Shown: positions 1 through 9,008 of the stretch, piece after piece
Layout of the letters: each line of letters starts with the position of its first letter
How positions within the stretch are numbered: the first letter of the stretch is position 1
Source of the DNA: JAHBVH01 sp034432375
GTDB taxonomy: Bacteria > Chloroflexota > Anaerolineae > Caldilineales > Caldilineaceae
Direction of reading: 5' to 3'
Length of the DNA: 64,000 bases
Assembly (NCBI GenBank): GCA_034432375.1
Contig: DAOUCA010000170.1
Coordinates: forward strand, 1 to 64,000
Notes under the pieces: model-generated
Told to the model about the DNA's origin: nothing
Databases searched by the model: none
Seen by the model: the letters and a program-made list of their open reading frames with translations, nothing else
Translations under genes and position numbers: made by a program

Positions 1-3000
1 GCGATGGTTACCACATCGGTCGTCGTGAGGGTCGCTTGTAGGGTGCCATTGACGAGCGTTGTGGGACGCAGGACACCGTTAAAGTAGATCTCCGAACTCG
101 TCGTGAAGTTGTTGCCCGTCACGGTCAGCACGAGAGGAGCGTCGGTTGGGTACTGTTGCAGAATGGTGCCGGGTGCGACCTGTGCAATCGCGGGTACGGG
201 GTTGGGGCCTGTTGGCTGAACGGCAAAGACCAGCGCGTTTGATGTGCCACCACTCGGGGCGGGGTTGAAGATCGTCAGACTATTGCCGCCAGCCACGCTG
301 ACATCGGCCCCCGTCAAGGTTACCTCTACTTCGCCGCTGCTGACAAAGTGGAGTGGGCGAGGGTTGCCATTCCAGAAGGCTTGCGAACTCGCCAGGAAAT
401 TGGAGCCCAACACAGTCACGACCAATCCCGCACCGTTGGCACCTTGCTCAACGATGCCGGCCGGCTGCAACTGCGTCAGCGACGGCGCGGGGTTTTGACC
501 AGCTTCGAGCACAGTAAAGCGGGTCGCATTCGATTTGCCGCCGCCCGGCGCAGGGTTGAAGACGGTGATGCCCGCCGCCTGGTTGGCATCCACGGCAGCA
601 GCGCTAATTGCATTGTCGTCGTTGCCCAACGCTTGGGCAGCGGCAATATCGGCAGCGTCGATGGTCACGATGACTTCGGTCGTGCTGACAAAGGTCGTCG
701 GCCGTTCTTGCCCATTCCAGCGTACTTTGGTGGTGGGCGCAAAGCCGGTGCCGCGCACGCTCATCTCGTAAGATTGCGCCTCGGCAGGCACCCCTTGCGG
801 ATTGAGATAGTCGATCGCTGGCTCGAGGTTTTCACCAGCCGCCAATATTTTGAAGGTCGCCGTGTTATTAGAAACCCCACCGCCAGGTGCCGGATTGAGA
901 ACTTTGACCGTTGCTGTACCGACAGTGCTGAGGTCAGCCGCGGAGATCGAAATTTGCAGCTCCTGCGGACTGACAAAGGAAACGCTCTTGTTGCCATCAT
1001 TCCAGAGCACTTGCGATCCTTGGACAAAATTCTTGCCCTTGATCACCAGCGTAAAGGCTGGGTCGCCGCTGTGGACAGAAGCCGGTAAGAGCGTGCCAAT
1101 CGTCGCCCGCGGGTTGGCAACGGCAAAGTTGACCAGTGCATCATCCAACCCCGAAACGGCGTAGAGATTGGCCCCATCGGGGCTGACGATCACTTCGTTG
1201 ACGCTATCTAACTTGGGCACGCCACGGCTCGGGTTACGCACAAAGCTTTGGACAAAGCTAAGTACACCTGTGTTGGCATCCCGATCATAGACGCCCAGTG
1301 CTTTATCGGTAATCGACGTGGTGTAGAGATGGCGACCATCGGCGCTGAGCGCGACACTGGTGATGCCGCCCAGCGCTTGGCCACCGACACTATCTGTGTA
1401 AGTGCGCACATAGTAGGGGTAGCCGGTTAGCGGGTCGCGATTAAATTCTGTGATCGCATTGTCATGCAGCCCGGCGACGTAGAGATACGCGCCATCCGGG
1501 CTAACACCGAGGGCATGGGCACCGGCTAGGCCATTCAAATTATTGAAAAAGAGCAGATCGTTGTCGTGCCAGCTTTTGAGGTGGCTGAGTGCACCATCGA
1601 GTGGATTGCGATTGTAGACGGCCAGCGAACCAGTCGTGCTATTGGGATAGCCAACCACGTAGACCTGCTTGCCATCGGGGCTGACCGCCACTCCATGCGC
1701 GCCATCGAGATCAGCCGCCGAGGTGAGATAACCGGTGAAGCCGACAGTGTCATTGGGGTTGCGGACAAACTGCACCAGCGCGTCATCAGTCACACTGGCG
1801 ACATAGATATTCCGGCCATCGGGGCTAACTGCCACCCCATGCGCGCCCGTTAACCCATGCACAATGCCATTGTTGGTGTGCACCGTCTTTTGAGTTAACG
1901 CGCCGGTTGTTTTATCACGCTCAAAAATGGTCAGGGCGCTGGCGGTGCTGGCAGTGACGTAAACCTGCGTGCCATCGGGACTCACCGCAACCTTGCGCGC
2001 ACCAGCCAGATTAGAACCACTATAAGTCTGCGCCAGGGACAACTTGCCATCGCCGGGGTTGCGGTTGAACTGGCTCACTGTGCCAGAATAGAAATTGCTC
2101 ACATAAATCTGCGCACCATCTGGGCTGACAGCGACGCCATAGGCACCATCCAAGCCAGTTATATTCTCCACATTGGAGAGTGCCGGTGAGGGCGCCGCAT
2201 CGCCCGTGCAGACGAGATCAAAGCTGACCGTAGGCTTGGTTGGATCATCGGTGGTCAAGGTCAGGATGGCGGTGCGTATGCCAATGGCGGATGGCATACA
2301 GCCGACAGTGACGCTCTGCGCCGCGCCGCCGTCGGTCACTACGCCCGGCAATCCTGTGATCACGGTGAAGTCGCCGGCATCGTCGCCGCTGAGTGATTGC
2401 AAGGCAACATGCAGATCGGCGGTGCCATTTTCGAGCAACTGAATATTCTGGATCACCTGTGTACCAACCAAGGAGGTGCCGAAATCAACAGGGCCAGGCA
2501 GCAGCGGATTTGAGCGGAAGCCAGGGGTTTGATCGACGGTGCCATTGCAGGTCAGGTCGTAGTCGATGGTCAGATGAAAGGGATCGTCGCTGACCAGGCT
2601 AAGTTTGGCAGTGCGCAGCCCGGACGCACTCGGCGTACACCGCAGCGTGACCATTTTATGCGGTGCGTTGTTGAGCAGTGCGATCGGAAAGATGCCTGGC
2701 ACAACCGTAAAATCAGCCGCATTCGGTCCGCTCAATTCCCCTGTGGGATCGAGGAGGACTGCCAGCGGCAACTTGCCCGTCTCGAAGATTTCAAAGCTCG
2801 CCTCGGCTGTGGTGCCGACCTTGACATTGCCAAAGTCAATTGGCCCGGGCTGCGCTGGTTCGGAGCCATAGCCGGGCAGACCACGCCCCACCTCGACCGC
2901 GCCAATGTCACAATGGGTGATGCCATCATTGTCGCCGTCGGCAGGCCGTTCGCCATTGGTCGCGTCCAGCTTGTTGACCGGTGGTGTCTCGCAAACCGCA

Positions 3001-4625
3001 TCATCACCAGCATCGATGGCCGGGCTGCCTTCATTGGGCGATTGCACCAGCAGCCAGCCCAACAATCCGCCGGAGTGTGCCGGTTTGGGCAGATCGAGCT
3101 TGGGATCGGCCTCTACCATCGTCGCACCACAATTTTTATCGGGGTTTTGGAGATTGTGGCCATTGTCGGTTACAGCTTGCGGTCCTCCACAAGTGCCGCC
3201 TGCGCCCACACTGCCCACGTCGATGATCGTGTTCCAGAGCGCCACCTTCTCCTCGTTGTAGATGGCACCGGCGCTATCCGCCCCATTGTTCGAGAAGGTA
3301 TTGTTGCGAATTTCAAGGGTTGAGTCGCTGCTGACCGGGTTGGGGCTGTCGATATTGGCGACCGCGCCCCCTTTGCCCTGCGGTGCCAGATTGGCAAAGA
3401 AGGAAGAATTCGTCAGTTTGAGCAGCGCGCCGTGATTGTTGAGGAGCGCACCGCCCAACCCTGGCAGATCAGCGGCGTTCTCATCTTTGCCCGGCGCAGC
3501 AATGTTGGCGTTAAAGGTGACGCGCTGGATGTCGAGTGCGGTCTCGTTGTAGAGCGCTCCCCCTTGGCCATTTTGCGCCAGATCACCGGAGATGTTGGCG
3601 GTAAAGGCGCTGTCGACGATGATCGACGGCGCGGCCCCAATTGCATTGTAGATCGCACCGCCCCGCCCCTTTGGCGACAAGTTGCCATTGAAATAGGTGC
3701 GAATGACGCTGTAGTTGCCATTCTGGTTGCTGTAGATGGCACCACCGCCACTATCCTCAACACTCGCCTGGGCAATGTTGCCATTAAAGACCGTATCCGA
3801 GATCAGCGCGGTCGCCCCGATCACGGCAAGCGCCCCCCCACCGCGGTTGGCGATATTGCCGCTAAAGTTGCTCTGTGATAGTTTGAGCTTGTCGGAACCA
3901 TCCATCTTGATGGCGCCGCCATAGCCGTCGGCAGGGGAATTGCCAGGGCCATTGATGCCCAGAGCGCGATTGCCGGCAAAGTTGCTCAACACCACATTGA
4001 GTTCGCCATTGGTCGCAATCGCACCACCATCGCCCTCGGCCGCATTACCAACCAGTGAAACCCCATACAGATTGATCACCGAGTTGGCGCTGTTGCTAAA
4101 GATGGCCCCGCCAAAGCCGCCGACATAGCCATCCTTCAGCGTGAGATTCAGCAGCGACAAGACACCGCTGCTCGCCACGCGGAAGAGACGCGTATCACGT
4201 TGCGTGGCATTGGCCGCTGGCACCCCACCCCCTTGGATGATGACCGGCCCGACAATCGTCACCGCTTTGGTGATCATCGGCAGCGGATCCTGGTCGGCAG
4301 TCAGCTTGATCACCCCTGCCGTCGCATTGCCGCCAAAGATGATCGTTGTTGGTCCGGCAAAGGCGGTGCATTCGTTGTACTTCTGTGAGGCGGTGCCATT
4401 TGACCATTGCGAAAAAGCAGCCTGCAATGCCTCGCGCAAACTACAGGCCCCATCGTTGGGGTCGTTGGCCAGCGAGGTTGTGGTGACGATGGTCTCGCCG
4501 GCGGCGTGGGCCACGGGTACGGCTGAGGGGAAAATGAATAACGGAAGTACGACACTGATGGCAAGGAGTATCCGGAGAGCGCTGAACGACCAGTCAATAG
4601 AAGAAGGGTGAGTCACTTTGCGCAT
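1..4625 (-). CDS. Giant secreted CSLREA / beta-helix / YVTN beta-propeller / IPT-TIG repeat protein (C-terminus off window)
   Basis: Open frame of at least 1541 codons from ATG at 4625 to the left edge, so the C-terminus is missing. Read from the sequence in order: signal peptide (about residues 1-42, ending AHA-A); the CSLREA N-terminal motif (C61-S-L-R-E-A); a G-A-I-x-N-rich parallel beta-helix ending at a C-D-I-G-A motif near 573, as in choice-of-anchor Q proteins; two choice-of-anchor-D-like domains (about 600-810); five or more G-V-A-V-S-P-D-G repeats of a YVTN/lactonase-type beta-propeller (about 820-1160); then at least four IPT/TIG-like Ig domains with W-N-G and N-P-A-P-G-G motifs. 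It is probably surface-exposed or secreted, with adhesion or carbohydrate binding as an inferred role. The start sits directly before a basic-then-hydrophobic leader; its Shine-Dalgarno is weak. No operon partner is visible. Confidence 0.88.
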   Translation of the reverse strand, partial: MRKVTHPSSIDWSFSALRILLAISVVLPLFIFPSAVPVAHAAGETIVTTTSLANDPNDGACSLREALQAAFSQWSNGTASQKYNECTAFAGPTTIIFGGNATAGVIKLTADQDPLPMITKAVTIVGPVIIQGGGVPAANATQRDTRLFRVASSGVLSLLNLTLKDGYVGGFGGAIFSNSANSVINLYGVSLVGNAAEGDGGAIATNGELNVVLSNFAGNRALGINGPGNSPADGYGGAIKMDGSDKLKLSQSNFSGNIANRGGGALAVIGATALISDTVFNGNIAQASVEDSGGGAIYSNQNGNYSVIRTYFNGNLSPKGRGGAIYNAIGAAPSIIVDSAFTANISGDLAQNGQGGALYNETALDIQRVTFNANIAAPGKDENAADLPGLGGALLNNHGALLKLTNSSFFANLAPQGKGGAVANIDSPNPVSSDSTLEIRNNTFSNNGADSAGAIYNEEKVALWNTIIDVGSVGAGGTCGGPQAVTDNGHNLQNPDKNCGATMVEADPKLDLPKPAHSGGLLGWLLVQSPNEGSPAIDAGDDAVCETPPVNKLDATNGERPADGDNDGITHCDIGAVEVGRGLPGYGSEPAQPGPIDFGNVKVGTTAEASFEIFETGKLPLAVLLDPTGELSGPNAADFTVVPGIFPIALLNNAPHKMVTLRCTPSASGLRTAKLSLVSDDPFHLTIDYDLTCNGTVDQTPGFRSNPLLPGPVDFGTSLVGTQVIQNIQLLENGTADLHVALQSLSGDDAGDFTVITGLPGVVTDGGAAQSVTVGCMPSAIGIRTAILTLTTDDPTKPTVSFDLVCTGDAAPSPALSNVENITGLDGAYGVAVSPDGAQIYVSNFYSGTVSQFNRNPGDGKLSLAQTYSGSNLAGARKVAVSPDGTQVYVTASTASALTIFERDKTTGALTQKTVHTNNGIVHGLTGAHGVAVSPDGRNIYVASVTDDALVQFVRNPNDTVGFTGYLTSAADLDGAHGVAVSPDGKQVYVVGYPNSTTGSLAVYNRNPLDGALSHLKSWHDNDLLFFNNLNGLAGAHALGVSPDGAYLYVAGLHDNAITEFNRDPLTGYPYYVRTYTDSVGGQALGGITSVALSADGRHLYTTSITDKALGVYDRDANTGVLSFVQSFVRNPSRGVPKLDSVNEVIVSPDGANLYAVSGLDDALVNFAVANPRATIGTLLPASVHSGDPAFTLVIKGKNFVQGSQVLWNDGNKSVSFVSPQELQISISAADLSTVGTATVKVLNPAPGGGVSNNTATFKILAAGENLEPAIDYLNPQGVPAEAQSYEMSVRGTGFAPTTKVRWNGQERPTTFVSTTEVIVTIDAADIAAAQALGNDDNAISAAAVDANQAAGITVFNPAPGGGKSNATRFTVLEAGQNPAPSLTQLQPAGIVEQGANGAGLVVTVLGSNFLASSQAFWNGNPRPLHFVSSGEVEVTLTGADVSVAGGNSLTIFNPAPSGGTSNALVFAVQPTGPNPVPAIAQVAPGTILQQYPTDAPLVLTVTGNNFTTSSEIYFNGVLRPTTLVNGTLQATLTTTDVVTI

Positions 4626-4749
4626 ATAATTCTTTACAATTCCTTTTGTTTTCTGAATAATCGGGTTTTTGCAAAGTAATTATACGCCTCGTGTTCAAGG
4701 AAAAGCGCCCTTCAAAATACGTAAAATGCGTGATCTACTGCACAGGGAG

Positions 4750-5799
4750 CTAGTTTACAACTGCGTGCCCATCAATTCGTAAGGAAGCGCCATGCAACGC
4801 AAAGTCGTAATTCAGCGACGATTCGTTTTGCCCGCCCATGTAGCGATTTTCTCCCAGCGCCAGGAAGAGCGAACTCAGCACATGTTCATCGACAAGCGTC
4901 CAGCCAATTGGGTTGCGTAGGTACGGATTCAACCCAATCCCAATATGACTGATCCGCCGCGCTTCGCCACTATGACCATCTAACCACATCTCGATCTGAT
5001 CTACGCCCTTGGCTGCGTCAATCCGGCTGATCCGCCCAGCCGCGAAGTGAAAGATCACGTCAGTCGCCTCGAAAACTTTGGGCAGATAGAGACTACCGTA
5101 GGTCGCTGTTTCGCTGACCGTCGTATAGATCGACCCCGCCGGAAGGTTACTGACGATGGTCTTGTGTTGGCGGTCGGCTTCGTCGATCACGCCGTCGTCG
5201 CTATGCCAATGACGCCCGCCCTGATCGAGGTGCAGCAGGTGCCCTTCTCCAGTGTGAATGGTGATCTGTCTGCCTTCAACCTTGGCAAGTGCCTCGGCAA
5301 TCAAGCGTTGGCTCTCCTCCATACTCAAAAGGTGAGCGGGCATCACATGCGCTTCCAGTTCGCCCAGTGTGATGCCCAACGCCTTTGCCCGTTGCGCTGT
5401 CGGCACTGCCACAACCAGCACGGGCAATTGGCGCGCTTCCTCGATCTGCGTGATCGCTTCATCCATCGCTTGCCATGTAGCCAAAGTCGCCGGATTTGCC
5501 AACGAAAAATCGGGCCAGCCGCCGCTAAACGAGATCACCCGGTCGATCTCTTGCATCCATTTGAGGCGATGGTGGCTGCTCTGTTGGATCGCTTCGGGTG
5601 TCGCCTCTGCCAGCCAGCGGTTGAGATAGGCAGGCGATTGTGGATCGACCAGCGGTGTGGCCCCCGCTAGATCGATCGCCAGCAACACCTCTTGCAACAC
5701 TTCTGGGCGGTCAATGTGGTCGCGCACTTGAATCAATTCGCCGGGCTGGACGTTGAGCCCGGCAACGATGCGTTGGGCGAAAGGTTGCCAGTTGGTCAT
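4750..5799 (-). CDS. M29-family aminopeptidase (AmpS/aminopeptidase T-like)
   Basis: 349 aa, close to but somewhat shorter than typical M29 (thermophilic aminopeptidase T/AmpS) metallopeptidases, which remove N-terminal residues in the cytoplasm using a two-metal site. Family features visible are the N-terminal G-L-N-V-Q-P-G-E segment, the N-L-P-A-G-S-I-Y-T-T-V-S-E stretch supplying a metal-binding Glu, the H-I-G-I-G-L-N-P segment, and a C-terminal H-x(n)-Y-D-F-A-L-H-G region with conserved acidic and His residues. There is no signal peptide. The start is an ATG at 5799; the first 30 residues are almost identical to those of a truncated second copy upstream (6715-6828), which confirms the start. 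Tandem duplication in this locus is therefore likely. Confidence 0.9.
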   Translation of the reverse strand: MTNWQPFAQRIVAGLNVQPGELIQVRDHIDRPEVLQEVLLAIDLAGATPLVDPQSPAYLNRWLAEATPEAIQQSSHHRLKWMQEIDRVISFSGGWPDFSLANPATLATWQAMDEAITQIEEARQLPVLVVAVPTAQRAKALGITLGELEAHVMPAHLLSMEESQRLIAEALAKVEGRQITIHTGEGHLLHLDQGGRHWHSDDGVIDEADRQHKTIVSNLPAGSIYTTVSETATYGSLYLPKVFEATDVIFHFAAGRISRIDAAKGVDQIEMWLDGHSGEARRISHIGIGLNPYLRNPIGWTLVDEHVLSSLFLALGENRYMGGQNESSLNYDFALHGASLRIDGHAVVN

Positions 5800-5852
5800 A
5801 TTGCCTCTCTTTTATGATAGTTTTTGGGTTCTATTGGATCTTAGGGAATTCC

Positions 5853-5915
5853 CCTTCCTGGAAGAGGCAGAAATTTGTCTGTCTGAGCAGAATCGTTGCG
5901 CCTCTTCCAGGAAGG
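5853..5915. terminator. 16-bp perfect inverted repeat (hairpin) between two minus-strand genes
   Basis: The arms at 5853-5868 and 5900-5915 are perfect reverse complements (CCTTCCTGGAAGAGGC and its complement) with a 31-nt loop. It lies between the 240-aa gene and the aminopeptidase gene. There is no T-tract, so intrinsic termination is uncertain. It could instead be an mRNA-stabilising hairpin or a small palindromic element. Confidence 0.55.
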
Positions 5916-5975
5916 ATCAGTGTTAACCCCCTGAATTCCTGAAGAGCCAGTTTTTGTGCCAACATCTCGTCTCTA

Positions 5976-6698
5976 TCAAACGGCGTAAAATGTATAGAAA
6001 GCTTCAATCGGACACGCTGGACGCAATACCTCATAGGGAAAACAGCGCATACAGCCATCCAGGGTCGTTTGTTGCTGCAGCGACAATATAAACTGTGCTG
6101 CGCTGGCGGCGCGAACGGTGCCATCTGCGTGCAAAAACTGTCCCCAAAGCGCAAAGAAGCCGGTTTCGTACCCAACCCTGGCTGCGCTTTTTATGTATTC
6201 TGCCGGGAATAACCGCCGATAGGCTTCGATGTTGTACAACCATGAACCCCCACGGACGCGTGCAGCTTCTGGGTAATGGTGGCGAATATAGGCGAATAAA
6301 TCCCGGAGTTCGGACTGACGCACCCCTAGCGCTGCCTTGTTTAATGCATGTTGCTTTGTCAGGTTCTCAAAATGGAGCCGCACAACGGGCGTATCCCGAA
6401 ATGGATAAACGAACGTGAAGCAGCCAAACCGCGGTTGCGCTGTCTCTTCCTCTGGCGCGGGGTGGTGCTGATAAAATTCGTACGCCCAGCGGTTAGGATC
6501 AGATTGGGCGTTGAATCCATTCACAAACTCTTGCCAAAAAGGATCGCTATGATCTTCTCTGCTGATGGATACATTCAGAAGGTGACGAAATAGTGTATGC
6601 TCTGCCAATATTTCAGCCCAATTGCTATGCGTCACTTCCACAAGTCGTTTCGCAAATTCTACCTGAAGGTTGATAAACTCTTTCGAATAGTTTCTCAA
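5976..6698 (-). CDS. Hypothetical protein, 240 aa, soluble
   Basis: I do not recognise a named family. The protein is soluble, rich in aromatic residues and Arg/His, with no signal peptide or membrane segment. It carries a distinctive G-G-S-W-L-Y-N-I-E-A-Y-R-R-L-F-P segment around residues 150-165 and a C-x-x-C pair (C-M-R-C) near the C-terminus. The start is TTG at 6698: a GGAG Shine-Dalgarno lies six bases upstream (6705-6708), and no in-frame ATG precedes the conserved-looking N-terminus. It lies between the complete M29 aminopeptidase and its truncated copy, so it may have been captured between the two arms of a duplication. Function cannot be assigned. Confidence 0.65.
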   Translation of the reverse strand: MRNYSKEFINLQVEFAKRLVEVTHSNWAEILAEHTLFRHLLNVSISREDHSDPFWQEFVNGFNAQSDPNRWAYEFYQHHPAPEEETAQPRFGCFTFVYPFRDTPVVRLHFENLTKQHALNKAALGVRQSELRDLFAYIRHHYPEAARVRGGSWLYNIEAYRRLFPAEYIKSAARVGYETGFFALWGQFLHADGTVRAASAAQFILSLQQQTTLDGCMRCFPYEVLRPACPIEAFYTFYAV

Positions 6699-6714
6699 AA
6701 TTGTCTCCGTTGAT

Positions 6715-6828
6715 TTAATCCCATCTTACTTCCGGTCGGTCGATATAATCGCGCGCCTGAATCAGTTCGCCGGGTTGAATGTTGAGCCCGGCAACGATGC
6801 GTTGGGCGAAAGGTTTCCAGTTGGTCAT
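6715..6828 (-). pseudogene. Truncated second copy of the M29 aminopeptidase (N-terminal 37 codons)
   Basis: The ATG at 6828 opens a 37-codon frame whose first 34 residues match the N-terminus of the intact aminopeptidase at 5799 except for a handful of changes (W-K for W-Q, N-I-Q for N-V-Q, A-R-D-Y for V-R-D-H). It then ends in R-W-D and a stop. The nucleotide match is nearly exact over 6780-6828 against 5752-5799. This is a remnant of a duplicated gene; the downstream 90% is missing. Confidence 0.85.
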
Positions 6829-6845
6829 GATTTATTTCCTGATGA

Positions 6846-7289
6846 TTAACGCAATCCAAGCGTTGCCAGATAATTCATTGATCTCTCCAGCGGCACAACT
6901 GGCAGCCATTTCCCTAACGCCCAATCCATCGTTCCGCCAGGTTTGACCTGCGCCAATTGCAGCCCGGTTGGCTCCAGCAGCAGCCGCAAATCCGCAGGCG
7001 AATAACAACGCAGAGATTGTTGCACCGCTTCTTCGGGTTTGCCGATTGGCCACCAGGTATCATTCCAACGACAGCCGTCGGCGTCGAAGTTGTAGCGCCG
7101 TTCCGCCTGCCCCACCTGCCAGCCACGACCATCGACCGATGCGATGTACCAAGGCGTGCCGATCTCGATGAGCGCACTGCCAGTCGGTGCCAACCAGCCA
7201 GCGATGCCCTGGCTTTCCAGGTGGTCACGGATCTGTTCGATGGTGGCGGTGTCGCCGGTGGAGTAGCTGATGAAGAGTGGTGTTGTCAT
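6846..7289 (-). pseudogene. Chimeric ORF: TIR-like N-terminal fragment joined to SAM-methyltransferase C-terminal fragment
   Basis: 147 aa. Residues 4-34 read like the opening of a TIR/SEFIR-type domain (F-I-S-Y-S-x-x-D, then an amphipathic helix, then G-I-x-x-W-L-A-P). From about residue 37 the sequence changes to what resembles the C-terminal part of a class I SAM-dependent methyltransferase: A-L-I-E-I-x-T-P-W-Y, R-R-Y-N-F-D-A-D-G-C-R, then S-L-R-C-Y-S-P-A-D-L-R-L-L-L-E-x-T-G-L. Neither domain is complete: the TIR lacks its catalytic-Glu region and the methyltransferase lacks the SAM-binding motif. The frame is open and starts with ATG at 7289, but the product is probably non-functional. 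Family assignment is from motif memory only. Confidence 0.5.
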
Positions 7290-7298
7290 AGGTTCTCT

Positions 7299-8493
7299 TT
7301 AGTGTTCGGCTGGCTGTGCTGCCCCAAGCTCGGCCAGCAGTTCGGCGGCAACGGTCTTCAGGTCGAGGGAGCGGCCTCGCGCTCTAGCCTGGGCGATGAC
7401 CTCCGCGGGCAAGCCGGCAGTCATTTCCAGCAGGGGACGACGCACCATATCCACGTACCAGCGGTCATTGGTCATTTGCGGGCAACTCATTACCAGTGAG
7501 CACTATCTGCACGTAAATTTCACTCGGCGAAAGAACTTCCGCCCAGGTAGCAGCCAGCAGGATTGCCAGAGGCATCCCCTGGACCAGACGGCAGATGCGG
7601 GCTACCTGGTCCAATTCCTCCCGCTCCGGTCGGTAGCCAGGGCGCACCAGACCCACGCTGTGCAGAAAGAGTTGTACAGCATCAGAAGGAGAGTCGTTCG
7701 CTTCCCCGTAGTCGATGCCTACCAGCCCATAGACAGTCTCGCCGCTCAGGTGCAATCGCTCCCGAGAAGTGGCCAGAATTTTTAGGTGGGGTGCAGCGGC
7801 CAACACATCGCCCACCAGCCCCATACCATCCAGCAGATGCTCGCAATTGTCGAGAAGCAGGAGCATCTGTTTGCGGGCCAGATAGTCCAGTAATTGCTAT
7901 TGCGGGCTACGTTTGTCCCGCTGGAAGGGAAAGTCCACCGCTTCGGCGATGGCTGTCACCATCTCCTCGCTCTGCTGCAAAGGGGCCAGGGCCACCCAGA
8001 AAACCCCGTCTGAGAAGCGCGCCAGCAGGGCTGACCCCACAGCCAGAGTCAAGCGGCTTTTGCCCATCCCGCCGGGGCCGGTCAGCGTCACCAACCGCAC
8101 ATCGGGGCGGGTGAGTAGATCGAACAGTTGGGCTTTCTCCTCTTCCCGGCCAAAGAGGGGCGTCAGCGAGACGGGCAGATTGTGGCGGCGGGCCGGGGAC
8201 AGTTCAGGTAGGGATGATGCGGCTGTTGTTGGTGTGGCCGCTTCACTCGGCGCGCTGTCCTCCACATAGCCGTAACCGGCCGCGGCCAAAAGTTGCTGTA
8301 CCTGGGCCGACAGCCCCAGAATGTCGGCTACCCGCACGAGCGTCTCCGGGTCGGCGGGGCGTCCGCTCTGGTTTAGCCAGCGGCTGACAGTGCTGGCGTT
8401 GACGCCCAGACGCTGGGCCAGCCAGGCGGGGGAACGGTCCAGCCGGGTCAGGGCCTGGTTGATCAGTTCGGCAAATTCAGGCAAATAGGCCAT
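7299..8493 (-). pseudogene. Decayed XRE-STAND-TPR regulator (paralogue of the gene at 9009-11750)
   Basis: Starts at ATG 8493 with an AAGGAA Shine-Dalgarno and an N-terminus (M-A-Y-L-P-E-F-A-E-L-I-N) nearly identical to the intact paralogue. It has an XRE helix-turn-helix (W-L-A-Q-R-L-G-V-N-A-S-T-V-S-R-W-L), then Walker A G-P-G-G-M-G-K-S. An in-frame TAG at 7903-7905 (after D-K-R-S-P-Q) interrupts the NTPase; the same frame resumes with the Walker B region L-L-L-L-D-N-C-E-H-L. After L-S-P-S-E-I the TPR part (roughly 550 codons in the paralogue) is deleted, and a C-terminal tail of about 55 residues continues in another frame (7299-7490). One nonsense codon plus a large deletion and a frameshift make this a clear pseudogene. 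Confidence 0.85.
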
Positions 8494-8600
8494 GCAACAG
8501 TTCCTTGCGCTGCTTGCAACGTCCCTGCGCTCCGCTTGCAAGGGGCAGGGTGTTTAATAGAGTCACAACGACGGACACTGAGTAGAAGAGATAAAACAGA

Positions 8601-8629
8601 ATCTTACGCCGGTCACCGTCAACTGTCAA
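8601..8629 (-). promoter_or_regulatory. Sigma-70-type promoter of the decayed STAND gene
   Basis: On the minus strand TTGACA (8629-8624) and TAAGAT (8606-8601) are separated by 17 bases. The same two boxes and spacing occur before the intact paralogue (11884-11856), inside a homologous upstream region, which argues that the duplication included the promoter. Confidence 0.65.
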
Positions 8630-8643
8630 ACATCCATCAGCAG

Positions 8644-8924
8644 TCAAGTAGAGAACAATGAACCAGCCCCATACCGTCCACCATCTAGCCTACGCCGTAC
8701 ACGCCGACCGCCGCCGGGCACAGCGCACCCAACGCCTGGACGGAAGCCTCCGCCACACTGTTTCGCCCGCCCTGGGCAGGCTTCTCCTGGCGCAAGTTGT
8801 GGAACGGTATGAAAGCGTTCGTCGTTCGGGAAGGGCAACCTGTGCCGATGGCGAGCGGCGAAGAGCGCAAGCCCCAGCAAACGCCGTTGCAGGCGTGAGT
8901 GGGTCGGATAGCAACAAAAAGTTG
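8644..8924 (-). other. Intergenic region with possible vestige of a regulator C-terminus
   Basis: No intact gene is supported in 8542-9008. In the minus-strand frames there are short patches resembling the C-terminal tail of STAND/LuxR-type regulators, but each frame holds only part, so several frameshifts would be needed. A plus-strand frame opening at ATG 8658 occupies the position equivalent to the small membrane gene beside the intact paralogue, but its sequence is unrelated and it reads through the terminator hairpin, so I do not call it. Confidence 0.25.
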
Positions 8925-8967
8925 AAGCAGGGAGCGGGGACAGATAATCTGTCCCCGCTCCCTGCTT
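8925..8967. terminator. Rho-independent terminator, 21-bp perfect stem
   Basis: Arms 8925-8945 and 8947-8967 are perfect complements around a central A and are followed on the plus strand by six T (8966-8971). On the minus strand it begins about 40 bases after the stop codon of the 913-aa STAND gene, with a T-rich stretch beyond. It probably ends that transcript. Confidence 0.75.
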
Positions 8968-9008
8968 TTTTGTCTATCCTCGTGGGCTGTACAAGGAGAT
9001 CGCACCGC

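Noticed and set aside
348..1088. Plus-strand 246-codon frame
   Set aside because: Antisense to the continuous secreted-protein frame, whose domain motifs are clear; Arg-rich shadow composition.
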